This document shows positions 13,047 through 19,969 of a stretch of 23,799 bases of DNA, piece after piece; within the stretch, counting starts at the first letter, position 1, and each line of letters starts with the position of its first letter. Under the pieces are notes generated by a model. It saw only the letters and a program-made list of their open reading frames with translations. It did no database searches and was not told the origin of the DNA. The stretch comes from a virus. The stretch is taken from IMG/VR virus record IMGVR_UViG_3300036760_000099, positions 1 to 23,799 of that record. One strand, given 5' to 3'. A program made the translations under genes and the position numbers.

Positions 13047-14069
13047 GTGGCTGAGAGATCGCAATATCAGTACCAGCCTGTCACCGGCCCGGTCTGGCGA
13101 GAGCCGGTCGCAGAGAAGCTCGCCTGGATTCCATGCGGACAGCAGCCCGCAAGACAGCTTCCACCGAATCGACTCGGCGACTACGTTCGGCCAGAGTTCG
13201 CCGCTCTTTATGCGCCGGCAGGGTTACAGTGGTCGCCATCTGATCGCTACGCAGGGCAGCCGAAGCAATACAGCCTTACCCGGTACACGATCCTTGACCC
13301 AACTCCACCGGCCCCGCCGTTCGATGCGGCGTTGCTTAGCTGGCAGACAAGGGGTCAGCAGCCCGCACGAGGTTTACAGCCAAACAGGCTCGGAGCTTTC
13401 GTCCGGCCAGAGTTCGAGGCTCTCTACAAAGCCGAGGGTTTGCAGTGGTCGCCGTCGGATCGCTACGCTGGTCGGGGACTCGACCGGGCGCGCAACGACT
13501 GGAGTGTTGTTCCACTTCCATTCGCTGCGCCAGCTTACGATCCACAAAATCTTGAGTGGTCTCCCAGGGGTATCTATCCACGAGTCCAGGTTGAGCGGCG
13601 CATCCTCGGAGACTTTCAGCAACCCCCGTTCGCTGCCCTCTATGACCCACAACGTCTCGAATGGCAATCTCTTGGGCAGGCCCCAGCACGCACACTTCCG
13701 CGAGGAGTTTTCGACTGGACAATCGCGCCGGTCTCTTTCGCTGCGCCCCCTTATAACCCACAAACACTTGAATGGGTGTTACAGGGGACGAAGCCTCGCG
13801 TCACGGTGGAATGGAGAGCACCATCGAGTGTCGCGCAGCCGATTTTTGCCCCCCTTTATAACCCACAAGGACTTCAATGGCAAGCGTTGGATCGGTACGC
13901 AGGGCGGAGTCTCGCTCGCGCACGCTTCGACAGTACGATCTTCCTACTACCAATCGTCGCGCCGACAATACCAAATCTACACCGACTGTATCTCGACCTT
14001 GACTCGGGTCGATTCCTTTGGCGTATTACAGCAGTCGGAACCGTTCTACCCTCAATGCTGGAGTTTTAG
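13047..14069 (+). CDS. Tandem-repeat protein with alternating 35-37-aa modules
   Basis: Protein of 340 aa built of about eight modules of 35-37 residues. Each begins near [QES]W....[RG] and ends near F.AP.Y.PQ.L, for example FAAPAYDPQNLEW, FAALYDPQRLEW, FAAPPYNPQTLEW and FAPLYNPQGLQW. Two flavours alternate: one with GQQPAR..PNRLG, the other with SDRYAGR..AR. The periodicity suggests a solenoid or a fibrous, multivalent binding protein. GTG 13047 is the only start, as no Met occurs before residue 337. The ribosome site is poor. It follows the zinc-ribbon stop by one codon in the same frame. A second, fully open frame (13024-14082) overlaps it but encodes low-complexity Ser/Arg sequence. Function unknown; a virion or host-surface role fits the position. 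Confidence 0.72.
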   Translation: MAERSQYQYQPVTGPVWREPVAEKLAWIPCGQQPARQLPPNRLGDYVRPEFAALYAPAGLQWSPSDRYAGQPKQYSLTRYTILDPTPPAPPFDAALLSWQTRGQQPARGLQPNRLGAFVRPEFEALYKAEGLQWSPSDRYAGRGLDRARNDWSVVPLPFAAPAYDPQNLEWSPRGIYPRVQVERRILGDFQQPPFAALYDPQRLEWQSLGQAPARTLPRGVFDWTIAPVSFAAPPYNPQTLEWVLQGTKPRVTVEWRAPSSVAQPIFAPLYNPQGLQWQALDRYAGRSLARARFDSTIFLLPIVAPTIPNLHRLYLDLDSGRFLWRITAVGTVLPSMLEF

Positions 14070-14078
14070 GAGAGAGTC

Positions 14079-14720
14079 ATGATACGAGACGATGCCATCG
14101 CTTTAGTTGCATCCCGCGTGGGGCAGCGTACGGATTTGAACACTGCGATTCAACTCGAAATGAGCCTTGTGATCGTGACGAAGTTGGAGGAAAACCCAGC
14201 GATTACTCCTTGGTTTTTGCGGACGACGAAAAGTGATCTCGTTACTGTCGCCGACGTGGACACCGTCGCGCTGCCCGCCGATTTCATTGTACAACAGGAG
14301 GATCGAGCGCTTCAGTACTACGATGAGGCTGGCGCGAAGTGGGTCAATCTCAAAAAAATGCTTTATGAGTTCCTCGACCAGAAGTATGAGGATGCCGCCC
14401 ACGCAGCACCTGCGGCCTATAACATCGACGGTCTTCTGATCGCCCTGCGGCCCGTGCCCGATGCGATCTATACCCTTCGGCTTCGTTACTATCAACACGA
14501 TCCGCTCGTCGTTGCGAACAATGTCGAGACACTGTGGTTGAAGTACGCGCCCGATCTCGTAATCGCGGCGACCTGCGCGACGGTGGCAAAGGGGCAACTG
14601 CACGATATGGAACTTGCTGCGAGTTTCGACAGTGAGATTGCCGGGGCTTGGCGTCGGCTTAGTGTTCTTAACGAAGCTCGTGAACACACGGGCATGACCT
14701 ATGAGATGGGTGAAGACTAA
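14079..14720 (+). CDS. Head-tail adaptor-like protein
   Basis: Protein of 213 aa, with AGGAGAG upstream of ATG 14079. The N-terminal half is helical (IQLEMSLVIVTKLEENPAIT) and reads PWFL......VTVADVDTVALPADFI, followed by a beta-rich part and a C-terminal helical part containing LRYYQHD and WLKYAPDLVIAATCATVA. This order resembles the short head-completion/adaptor proteins (P22 gp4- or T7 gp11-like) that sit below the portal and link it to the nozzle. Its neighbour is the tail fibre, and the nozzle-like gene lies 3 kb further on, separated by the lysis cluster. Assigned by style and order rather than by a unique motif. Confidence 0.6.
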   Translation: MIRDDAIALVASRVGQRTDLNTAIQLEMSLVIVTKLEENPAITPWFLRTTKSDLVTVADVDTVALPADFIVQQEDRALQYYDEAGAKWVNLKKMLYEFLDQKYEDAAHAAPAAYNIDGLLIALRPVPDAIYTLRLRYYQHDPLVVANNVETLWLKYAPDLVIAATCATVAKGQLHDMELAASFDSEIAGAWRRLSVLNEAREHTGMTYEMGED

Positions 14721-16144
14721 TGGGCCTCGAAACTGCGACATATTTGAATGATCTCGTTGCGACGAATCCTCTCTACAACGATGGGAAGACTGCGGGTGAC
14801 GATCATCTTCGACTGTTAAAAGCGACGCTTCAAGCAACGCTTCCAGGGCTTGCCGGACGTTTTCGTCGTATTCAATCTAAGTCTGGCGGGTACGGCCCGG
14901 CGGTTACGGATAACGCGTCGGTTCTTCGGTGTACGACGGGACTGACGCTGACGCTTGCCACAGTTGCCACGTATGGAAATGGCTACGAGTTGGTGATCGT
15001 AGCTGATGGTGGCGACGTTACGCTAACACCAAATGGCACGGAGAAGATAAATGGTCAGGGCACCTTTGTAATTCCTAACGGATCGTTCGGTGTCCTCTGG
15101 GCGACGACGGTTGCGGGCGCGGAGTTCTATCTAACGATTGTCCCACTCCTCGTGGTGAATCCGGGGGTGGGTGCAGACATTACAGGCAACACTACGCTAA
15201 CAGCCGCGCAGTTTGGTGGTGTGCGGCGCATAACGGCGACAGCGATCGTGACGCTGCCGGCGATTGCAGGCGTCGCAACGGGCCGCACGATGCTCTTCAA
15301 GTCGACCACCACGGGCGATGTGACTCTTGCACCGAACGGCGCGGAGACGATTGATGGAGTTGCAGCCGCGTTTCGTCTCCCCGCCTACTGTGAACTCGAG
15401 TTGACGAAGATCGCAAGTGGTTGGCTCATCACGCGCGCACCGGCCACCTACGTGGGAGAACTACGCCCGCTGGCTGCGGCTGTGGCGGCGCCTAATGGGT
15501 GGCTTCGAGCAGACTTCGCAGCAGTCAGCCGTACGACCTACGCAGGATTGTTTGCTGTTGTTGCATCGGCGCATGGGTCAGGTGACGGTTCAACGACCTT
15601 CAATGTGCCCGATACACGGGATCGTCAGATTACCGGTGATGGCACTGGAGCAATGGTTGAGACCATTACCTCAATCACGGCCGCCGGCAACGCAGTCACT
15701 GTGGGGTCGAACCTCGACAAGTGGGTCACGGGGATGCCTGTTACCACGTCAGGGTGCTCTGGCTTTACAGGGCTTGTTGATGGCTCGTTTTGGATTGTGC
15801 GAAACAGTTCTACCTCGATCAAGATTGCAACCTCGTTGGCCAATGCGCAGAACGGCACAGTGGTCACTGTTACAGGAACCGGTAATGCTACCTTCACGTG
15901 GACTGGAGCGGCGCGCACGGTTGGTGATCGCGGTGGTGAGGACACTCATGCAATGAGTTTGACGGAACTGTTGGCACATACGCACCTGCAGGACCCGTTC
16001 ACGGTCCTCAGCAACGGTGGGGCCGCTGCGGCCCCCATTGGCAGTAGTATTACCGTAGGCGGCACGACACAATCGAGGGGCGGCAACGCAGCCATGAACA
16101 TTGAGACACCCTTCACCGTCGCCCGCTACATGGTGAAACTCTAA
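14720..16144 (+). CDS. Tail fibre with phage tail collar domain
   Basis: Protein of 474 aa. The N-terminus (ETATYLNDLVATNPLYNDG then DDHLRLLKATLQATLPG) is the common start of podovirus-type fibres. Residues about 60-240 are beta-rich repeats around VTLTPNGTEKINGQG and VTLAPNGAETIDGVA. A collar domain (PF07484-like) lies near 255-305 with GWLRADFAAVSRTTYAGLFA and GDGSTTFNVPDTRDR. An inserted beta module (about 312-397) splits it from the HTH-containing end (LAHTHLQDPF ... NIETPFTVARYMVKL). Fibres recognise the host surface. ATG 14720 overlaps the adaptor stop (TAATG). Confidence 0.85.
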   Translation: MGLETATYLNDLVATNPLYNDGKTAGDDHLRLLKATLQATLPGLAGRFRRIQSKSGGYGPAVTDNASVLRCTTGLTLTLATVATYGNGYELVIVADGGDVTLTPNGTEKINGQGTFVIPNGSFGVLWATTVAGAEFYLTIVPLLVVNPGVGADITGNTTLTAAQFGGVRRITATAIVTLPAIAGVATGRTMLFKSTTTGDVTLAPNGAETIDGVAAAFRLPAYCELELTKIASGWLITRAPATYVGELRPLAAAVAAPNGWLRADFAAVSRTTYAGLFAVVASAHGSGDGSTTFNVPDTRDRQITGDGTGAMVETITSITAAGNAVTVGSNLDKWVTGMPVTTSGCSGFTGLVDGSFWIVRNSSTSIKIATSLANAQNGTVVTVTGTGNATFTWTGAARTVGDRGGEDTHAMSLTELLAHTHLQDPFTVLSNGGAAAAPIGSSITVGGTTQSRGGNAAMNIETPFTVARYMVKL

Positions 16145-16356
16145 TGGCTATCCTCGACGACGTTCTCTCCGCAGCCTTGACTCTCTCACAAGAGCGTGAT
16201 ACGCTTGAGCGACTTAAAGCCGTGCGCACGGAGCTGGAAGCTGCGCGGAGTTCTCTCGTGGGGCAGATAACAAACGCGGATAGTAATATCACCGCGCAAC
16301 AGGCTGTGGTGCAAACTGCGCGCAGCGCGCTTAAAACGATTGCCTCGCAGCTATGA
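16144..16356 (+). CDS. Small coiled-coil protein
   Basis: Protein of 70 aa, almost wholly helical with heptad-like spacing of hydrophobic residues (LSQERDTLERLKAVRTELEA ... SNITAQQAVVQTARSALKTI). It has no Cys, no Trp and no signal peptide. It overlaps the tail fibre stop by 1 nt and the next gene by 4 nt. A coiled coil between the fibre and the lysis genes could assist fibre assembly or spanin function; neither is shown. Confidence 0.55.
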   Translation: MAILDDVLSAALTLSQERDTLERLKAVRTELEAARSSLVGQITNADSNITAQQAVVQTARSALKTIASQL

Positions 16357-16625
16357 CGCAAGAACAACTTGAGGTACAGGGGTTTGGTATACGCGCCAAG
16401 GTGTTTGGCGCAGACCTTAAGTCCATTATAATTCTTATTATAGTGGCAGCTATTCTTGGGTTTATGATCTGGAATCATGACACAAAGGAACATAATATGA
16501 TGATAGACGTGATAGAGGAACTTGCGGCGCTCACTTATGTGACGAGTCTAACCCCAGAAGAACGAAAACACCTACAACTTACCATGCCTGAGTCGTTACG
16601 TAAGAAAATAACACTGGTACGTTAA
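16353..16625 (+). CDS. Single-membrane-segment phage protein
   Basis: Protein of 90 aa. Residues 24-40 (SIIILIIVAAILGFMIW) form one membrane helix. A charged segment follows, then ELAALTYVTSLTPEERKHLQLTMPESLRKKI. A similar pattern (ELTYV.TL...R..L.L.MP.SLR.K) occurs in small phage membrane proteins near endolysins. With N-in/C-out topology it could be an inner-membrane spanin or a holin partner. ATGA overlap upstream; the endolysin begins 1 nt after its stop. The DNA is locally AT-rich because of the Ile codons in the helix. Confidence 0.65.
   Translation: MTQEQLEVQGFGIRAKVFGADLKSIIILIIVAAILGFMIWNHDTKEHNMMIDVIEELAALTYVTSLTPEERKHLQLTMPESLRKKITLVR
16405..16432 (+). promoter_or_regulatory. Possible internal promoter before the endolysin
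   Basis: A perfect -10 hexamer TATAAT (16427-16432) lies 16 nt after TTGGCG (16405-16410; 4 of 6 to TTGACA). It is within the single-TM gene, about 190 nt before the endolysin ATG. The AT-rich hexamer is also part of the Ile codons of the membrane helix, so a chance match is quite possible. Confidence 0.25.
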
Positions 16626-16626
16626 A

Positions 16627-16941
16627 ATGATCGCGCTTAAAAAGGGGGTAAAACTTCGGTTGCTGAGTCCGCAGATGGTGGTTGCACTGATGATTGTGCA
16701 TGCCGTCTACGCGCGTAACAATGCAATCTGCACCGTGACGAGCGCGAATGATTCCACGCATAGCCTGAATTCCCTGCATTATGGTGGAAACGCGCTAGAC
16801 TTTCGCACGAAGAACTACGCATCGAATAAATCTATGTTGCTTGAGGAGGTGAAACAATCACTTGGCGATGAGTACGATGTAGTTTTGGAGGGGTTAGACA
16901 CTGACAACGAGCATATGCATGTTGAGTATGATCCAAAATAA
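16627..16941 (+). CDS. Endolysin: M15-family peptidase
   Basis: Protein of 104 aa. SLNSLHYGGNALDFRT gives the S-x-H51-x6-D58 zinc motif and EHMHVEYDP gives E95 plus H98 (H96-x-H98) of the M15 (D-Ala-D-Ala carboxypeptidase-like) family. Phage members of this family cut peptide cross-links in the peptidoglycan. It is short but the catalytic set looks complete. There is no signal peptide, so it would need the holin for access. ATG 16627 has little ribosome site sequence and lies 1 nt after the preceding stop. The next gene, a holin candidate, starts 9 nt later. Confidence 0.82.
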   Translation: MIALKKGVKLRLLSPQMVVALMIVHAVYARNNAICTVTSANDSTHSLNSLHYGGNALDFRTKNYASNKSMLLEEVKQSLGDEYDVVLEGLDTDNEHMHVEYDPK

Positions 16942-16950
16942 GGAGATATT

Positions 16951-17178
16951 ATGAACCCTTACATCAAAGCAATTATAGTAGTCCTCGGAGCCATCCTAGT
17001 GCCCATGGGCGCAGGAATGTCAGCTGGCATTCACGACTGGTACGTTATCGGCGGGGGAATGGCGACGGCTGGAGCGAGCGCCATTGCCGGCGTGTTCGTC
17101 AGACTGCCGGGAGACGCGGCCCGCAAGAACGAATGGACTGACGAGGAACGAGCCGCAAAACTGGGAGAAGTCAAATGA
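16951..17178 (+). CDS. Holin-like protein with two membrane segments
   Basis: Protein of 75 aa, with AAGGAG before ATG 16951. Residues 5-25 (IKAIIVVLGAILVPMGAGMSA) and 31-50 (YVIGGGMATAGASAIAGVFV) are membrane helices with small residues, and the tail is charged and hydrophilic. Size, topology and placement right after the endolysin fit a class II-type holin, which makes the inner-membrane lesion that frees the endolysin. It overlaps the lipoprotein gene by 4 nt. Confidence 0.68.
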   Translation: MNPYIKAIIVVLGAILVPMGAGMSAGIHDWYVIGGGMATAGASAIAGVFVRLPGDAARKNEWTDEERAAKLGEVK

Positions 17179-17507
17179 GACAAGTTGCATTGTTCTTGGT
17201 CCTACTGCTGGTCGGCTGCGCCACTTCACCCGAGGCAAAGCTAGTACAGGGTTACAAGTCTGCAACCGCGGTAGTCAAAGGCACGACGGTCTTGGTCAAT
17301 CGGGATCAGATCAGCGTCACGGATGCCGAGAACGTCCACGCCCTTGGCACTACGTCAAAGGCTACGCTGGACAGTGGGAAAGAGGCCCTAAAGGCTTGTA
17401 GGGCTACTCCGGGGGCTACTTGTACTGCTGCTGTCGCCAATATCGACCTTGGAGCGGGGGTCTTGATGCAGTTGGAAAACTACCTGAAAGCGAGGGAAGC
17501 TAAATGA
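17175..17507 (+). CDS. Lipoprotein, possible outer-membrane spanin
   Basis: Protein of 110 aa. MRQVALFLVLLLVGC is a lipoprotein signal peptide with lipobox L12-V-G-C15, so C15 would be lipidated after cleavage. The following residues ATSP lack an Asp at +2, consistent with outer-membrane sorting. The mature part is helical, with a Cys pair (C75, C83) that could form a disulfide. In a lysis cluster this could be the outer-membrane spanin, though it is longer and less Pro-rich than Rz1. The single-TM gene upstream could be its partner. An exclusion lipoprotein is an alternative. Confidence 0.65.
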   Translation: MRQVALFLVLLLVGCATSPEAKLVQGYKSATAVVKGTTVLVNRDQISVTDAENVHALGTTSKATLDSGKEALKACRATPGATCTAAVANIDLGAGVLMQLENYLKAREAK

Positions 17508-17707
17508 CGCCTCTTGAAGCGATACAACTGACCAATTCCGGTCTATTGCTTTGGAGTACGGTGGGTCCGTTAGTCGAACAGGCCATGAAAAACGGGGTGG
17601 ACGTAAACATGGATGACGTGGAAGCCGCGTCCAAAGAGTTGGGTGCGGAGCTAGACCTGCTCAAAGTAGCCATCGAACTGAAGAAGATTCGGGACGCCGC
17701 GAAGTAA
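17504..17707 (+). CDS. Small helical protein, unknown
   Basis: Protein of 67 aa, helical and acidic-to-neutral, ending ELGAELDLLKVAIELKKIRD, a coiled-coil-like stretch. It overlaps the lipoprotein stop by 4 nt and the nozzle-like start by 1 nt (TAATG). No signal peptide or membrane segment is seen. Its role is unknown; it may belong to the lysis cluster or to the tail genes that follow. Confidence 0.5.
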   Translation: MTPLEAIQLTNSGLLLWSTVGPLVEQAMKNGVDVNMDDVEAASKELGAELDLLKVAIELKKIRDAAK

Positions 17708-19284
17708 TGGAAATCAACGTTAATAATCCGGGACAGTTTGGGATCGTGCAGGAGATTCCCGCGCACGAGCTCCCCATGAATGCGTGGAGTGATGGCCGCA
17801 ATATGCGCTTTGCGAACAATATTGTGGAGAAAATCGATGGACACCAAGCCGCGTATGACCCTCCTTCCATAGTTCCGTATTGGCTTATGCCCGCACCTGC
17901 TGGGTCAGACTACTACTGGCTCTACGCGGGTCTCACGAAAGTCTACGCGGTTACGGGGGCGTCCCATACGGATATTACGCGCGCAGCTGGTGGGGATTAC
18001 ACCGCGACTGCTGACAACGTTTGGACTGGTGGGGTTCTTAATGGAGTGGGGATTGTTAACGACGGCTCAGATGATCCGCAGTCGTGGAATCCGATAAGCG
18101 GCGCGCAGAAACTCGTACTCCTGCCAAACTGGCCCGCAAATACGAAGTGTCAAGCACTGCGACCATTCAAGAATTTTCTTGTCGCACTGGATGTAGTGAA
18201 GTCCGGTACGCGTTATCCTCAAATGGTGAAGTGGAGCGATGCGGCCGACCCCGGCCTCGTACCCGGTACATGGGATATTACCGATGCGACGAAGCGTGCG
18301 GGTGAGTATTCGCTTGCGGAAACAGGCGACTATGCTATCGACTGCGCGACGCTTCGGGATATGAATGTTATCTACAAGCAGAACACCACGTGGGGAATGC
18401 AGTTTGTTGGGGGTATCCCCGTATTTCGCTTTTTCAAACTTTTTGGTGAGATTGGCATACTTGCTCGTAACTGCGTGGTGGAGTATACGAACGGTCAACA
18501 TGCAGTCTTTGGGAATAACGATATTTATCGTCACGATGGACAAACACTTACAAGTCTCTTAACGAGTCGTCTTCGCTCTTACGTCTTTTCTCGTATCGAC
18601 GGCACGAACTATGGGCGAAGCTTTGTCGTGGCAAATCCCGCAAAACGAGAGGTTTTGTTTTGTTATCCTCTTAGTGGAGACTCTGCTTGTACTGAAGCAG
18701 TTGTTTGGAACTACGAGTTCAATACGCTTCAGATTCGAGACCTACCGAGTGTTTCCAGTGCAGCCCTTGGCATAGTTCTTACAAACGTCGATACCGCGAC
18801 GTGGGATACGGATATAGGAACGTGGGATACGGACACTACGCTCTGGAGTTCCCTCACGTTTAATCCCGCGAATAGGGGAATTTTGATGTCGATCCCCGGC
18901 GCGACGAAGTTGTATAAACTCGACACCACACGTCAATTTGCGGGTGCGAATATGACCGCGTATCTCGAGCGGACGGGAATTGTTATCCCGAACAAAGATG
19001 TGAACGTGCCCCCAGACATTACTACTCGGAAGCTTTTTCGTCGAGTTTGGCCCAGGATTACCGGGACGCCGGGTGCGATTGTGAAAGTTGCGGTCGGCTC
19101 TCAAGCCTATCCCGCGGCAAGTCCGGTCTATGCGGCAGAGAAGGACTATGTCATTGGAACGACAAAATATCTGGATTTTCTCGTGAATGGGCCACTTCTC
19201 GCGTTGAAATATCGAAGTGATTCCGATATTGACTGGCAGTTACACGGATATACCATGGATATCCAAACGTTGGGTAAATTCTAG
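17707..19284 (+). CDS. Tail nozzle/stopper-like protein
   Basis: Protein of 525 aa, beta-rich with many Trp/Tyr and repeated NDG/WS motifs, in the manner of the beta-propeller nozzle or stopper proteins of podovirus tails (P22 gp10-, T7 gp12-like). Landmarks include PMNAWSDGRNMRFANNIVEK at the start, AVFGNNDIYRHDGQTLTSLL and SFVVANPAKREVLFCYP, a pattern seen in such proteins. A short internal duplication gives TWDTDIGTWDTD (DNA 13-mers at 18799 and 18820, 21 nt apart). It would hang below the adaptor and hold the DNA in. TAATG overlap with the previous gene; its TAG stop overlaps the GTG of the next. Confidence 0.72.
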   Translation: MEINVNNPGQFGIVQEIPAHELPMNAWSDGRNMRFANNIVEKIDGHQAAYDPPSIVPYWLMPAPAGSDYYWLYAGLTKVYAVTGASHTDITRAAGGDYTATADNVWTGGVLNGVGIVNDGSDDPQSWNPISGAQKLVLLPNWPANTKCQALRPFKNFLVALDVVKSGTRYPQMVKWSDAADPGLVPGTWDITDATKRAGEYSLAETGDYAIDCATLRDMNVIYKQNTTWGMQFVGGIPVFRFFKLFGEIGILARNCVVEYTNGQHAVFGNNDIYRHDGQTLTSLLTSRLRSYVFSRIDGTNYGRSFVVANPAKREVLFCYPLSGDSACTEAVVWNYEFNTLQIRDLPSVSSAALGIVLTNVDTATWDTDIGTWDTDTTLWSSLTFNPANRGILMSIPGATKLYKLDTTRQFAGANMTAYLERTGIVIPNKDVNVPPDITTRKLFRRVWPRITGTPGAIVKVAVGSQAYPAASPVYAAEKDYVIGTTKYLDFLVNGPLLALKYRSDSDIDWQLHGYTMDIQTLGKF

Positions 19285-19550
19285 TGGCAACACTCGATCC
19301 AGAAGGCTACACGCCAGAACCTATAACAATCTCCACTCTTGCGGAGTTGGGTCGGTATGTCGCGCAGGAGTATCTTCGTATCTCGGCGACGTTCGATCGG
19401 GGTCTCGCGCGTCGAGTCGAATTTCTCAATGCGCAGCCGACACGGCGCTTTGAGGGAATGACGGTGGGTGCGGATGGCACGAATTGGAACCCCGGCGCGG
19501 GGAAGGGAGTTTATACGTATTACTCTGGCGTATGGAACAAACTCGGGTAG
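19284..19550 (+). CDS. Short conserved-type tail protein
   Basis: Protein of 88 aa starting at GTG 19284, which overlaps the previous TAG by 1 nt. The C-terminal half contains VEFLNAQPTRRFEGMTVGAD followed by GTNWNPGAGKGVYTYYSGVW. A similar pattern (P.k..EGm...ADGt.WnPG.G.G.Y.y..G.W..L) is familiar from many phage tail-region proteins, and it looks like a small beta-hairpin domain. Probably a minor tail component; its exact role is unknown. Confidence 0.65.
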   Translation: MATLDPEGYTPEPITISTLAELGRYVAQEYLRISATFDRGLARRVEFLNAQPTRRFEGMTVGADGTNWNPGAGKGVYTYYSGVWNKLG

Positions 19551-19969
19551 CCATTTATCGAGTCGCACCGGAGTCTTTAACGGTGGCTTGGCCGATACTC
19601 GGTCCAATGTTAAGTCCTGTCGTCGCAATGAATCAAGGTGAGTTTACCACTATCGACGTTCTTACACAGTTGCTTGAGCAAAACTGGCAGCTTTGGACAA
19701 TTATTAAGCATGAAAGACCTGTTGCGGCGCTTGTAACGGAGATAATCTCGTATCCCTCGAAACGAGTTTGCCGCGTAGTTTTGCTTGGTGGGGCTGATTT
19801 TAATAGTTGGAAGCATTTAATCACAGAGATCGAAGATTTTGCTCTCTCTTGTGGTTGTACCGCTTTAGAGGCCATTACGCGACCGGGAATGGCGAGAAAA
19901 GCTAAGAGTATTGGTTTTGAACCATACGCCATTGTGGTTACGAAAAATCTTCGTGGGAGATTGCAATGA
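19532..19969 (+). CDS. GNAT-like protein in the tail module
   Basis: Protein of 145 aa when started at ATG 19532 (19-nt overlap with the gene before). The pattern is helix-strand with WQLWTIIKHERPVAALVTEI, then VCRVVLLGG, then IEDFALSCGCTALEAITRPG and AKSIGFEPYAIVVTKNL. The order, and the GC.ale...RPG...l...Gfe ending, match a phage branch of the GNAT acyltransferase fold. The usual acetyl-CoA loop (R/Q-x-x-G-x-G/A) is not obvious, so it may be inactive or structural. Such genes often sit between short tail genes and internal virion genes in podoviruses. An earlier TTG (19484) adds 16 residues and is less likely. Confidence 0.62.
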   Translation: MEQTRVAIYRVAPESLTVAWPILGPMLSPVVAMNQGEFTTIDVLTQLLEQNWQLWTIIKHERPVAALVTEIISYPSKRVCRVVLLGGADFNSWKHLITEIEDFALSCGCTALEAITRPGMARKAKSIGFEPYAIVVTKNLRGRLQ

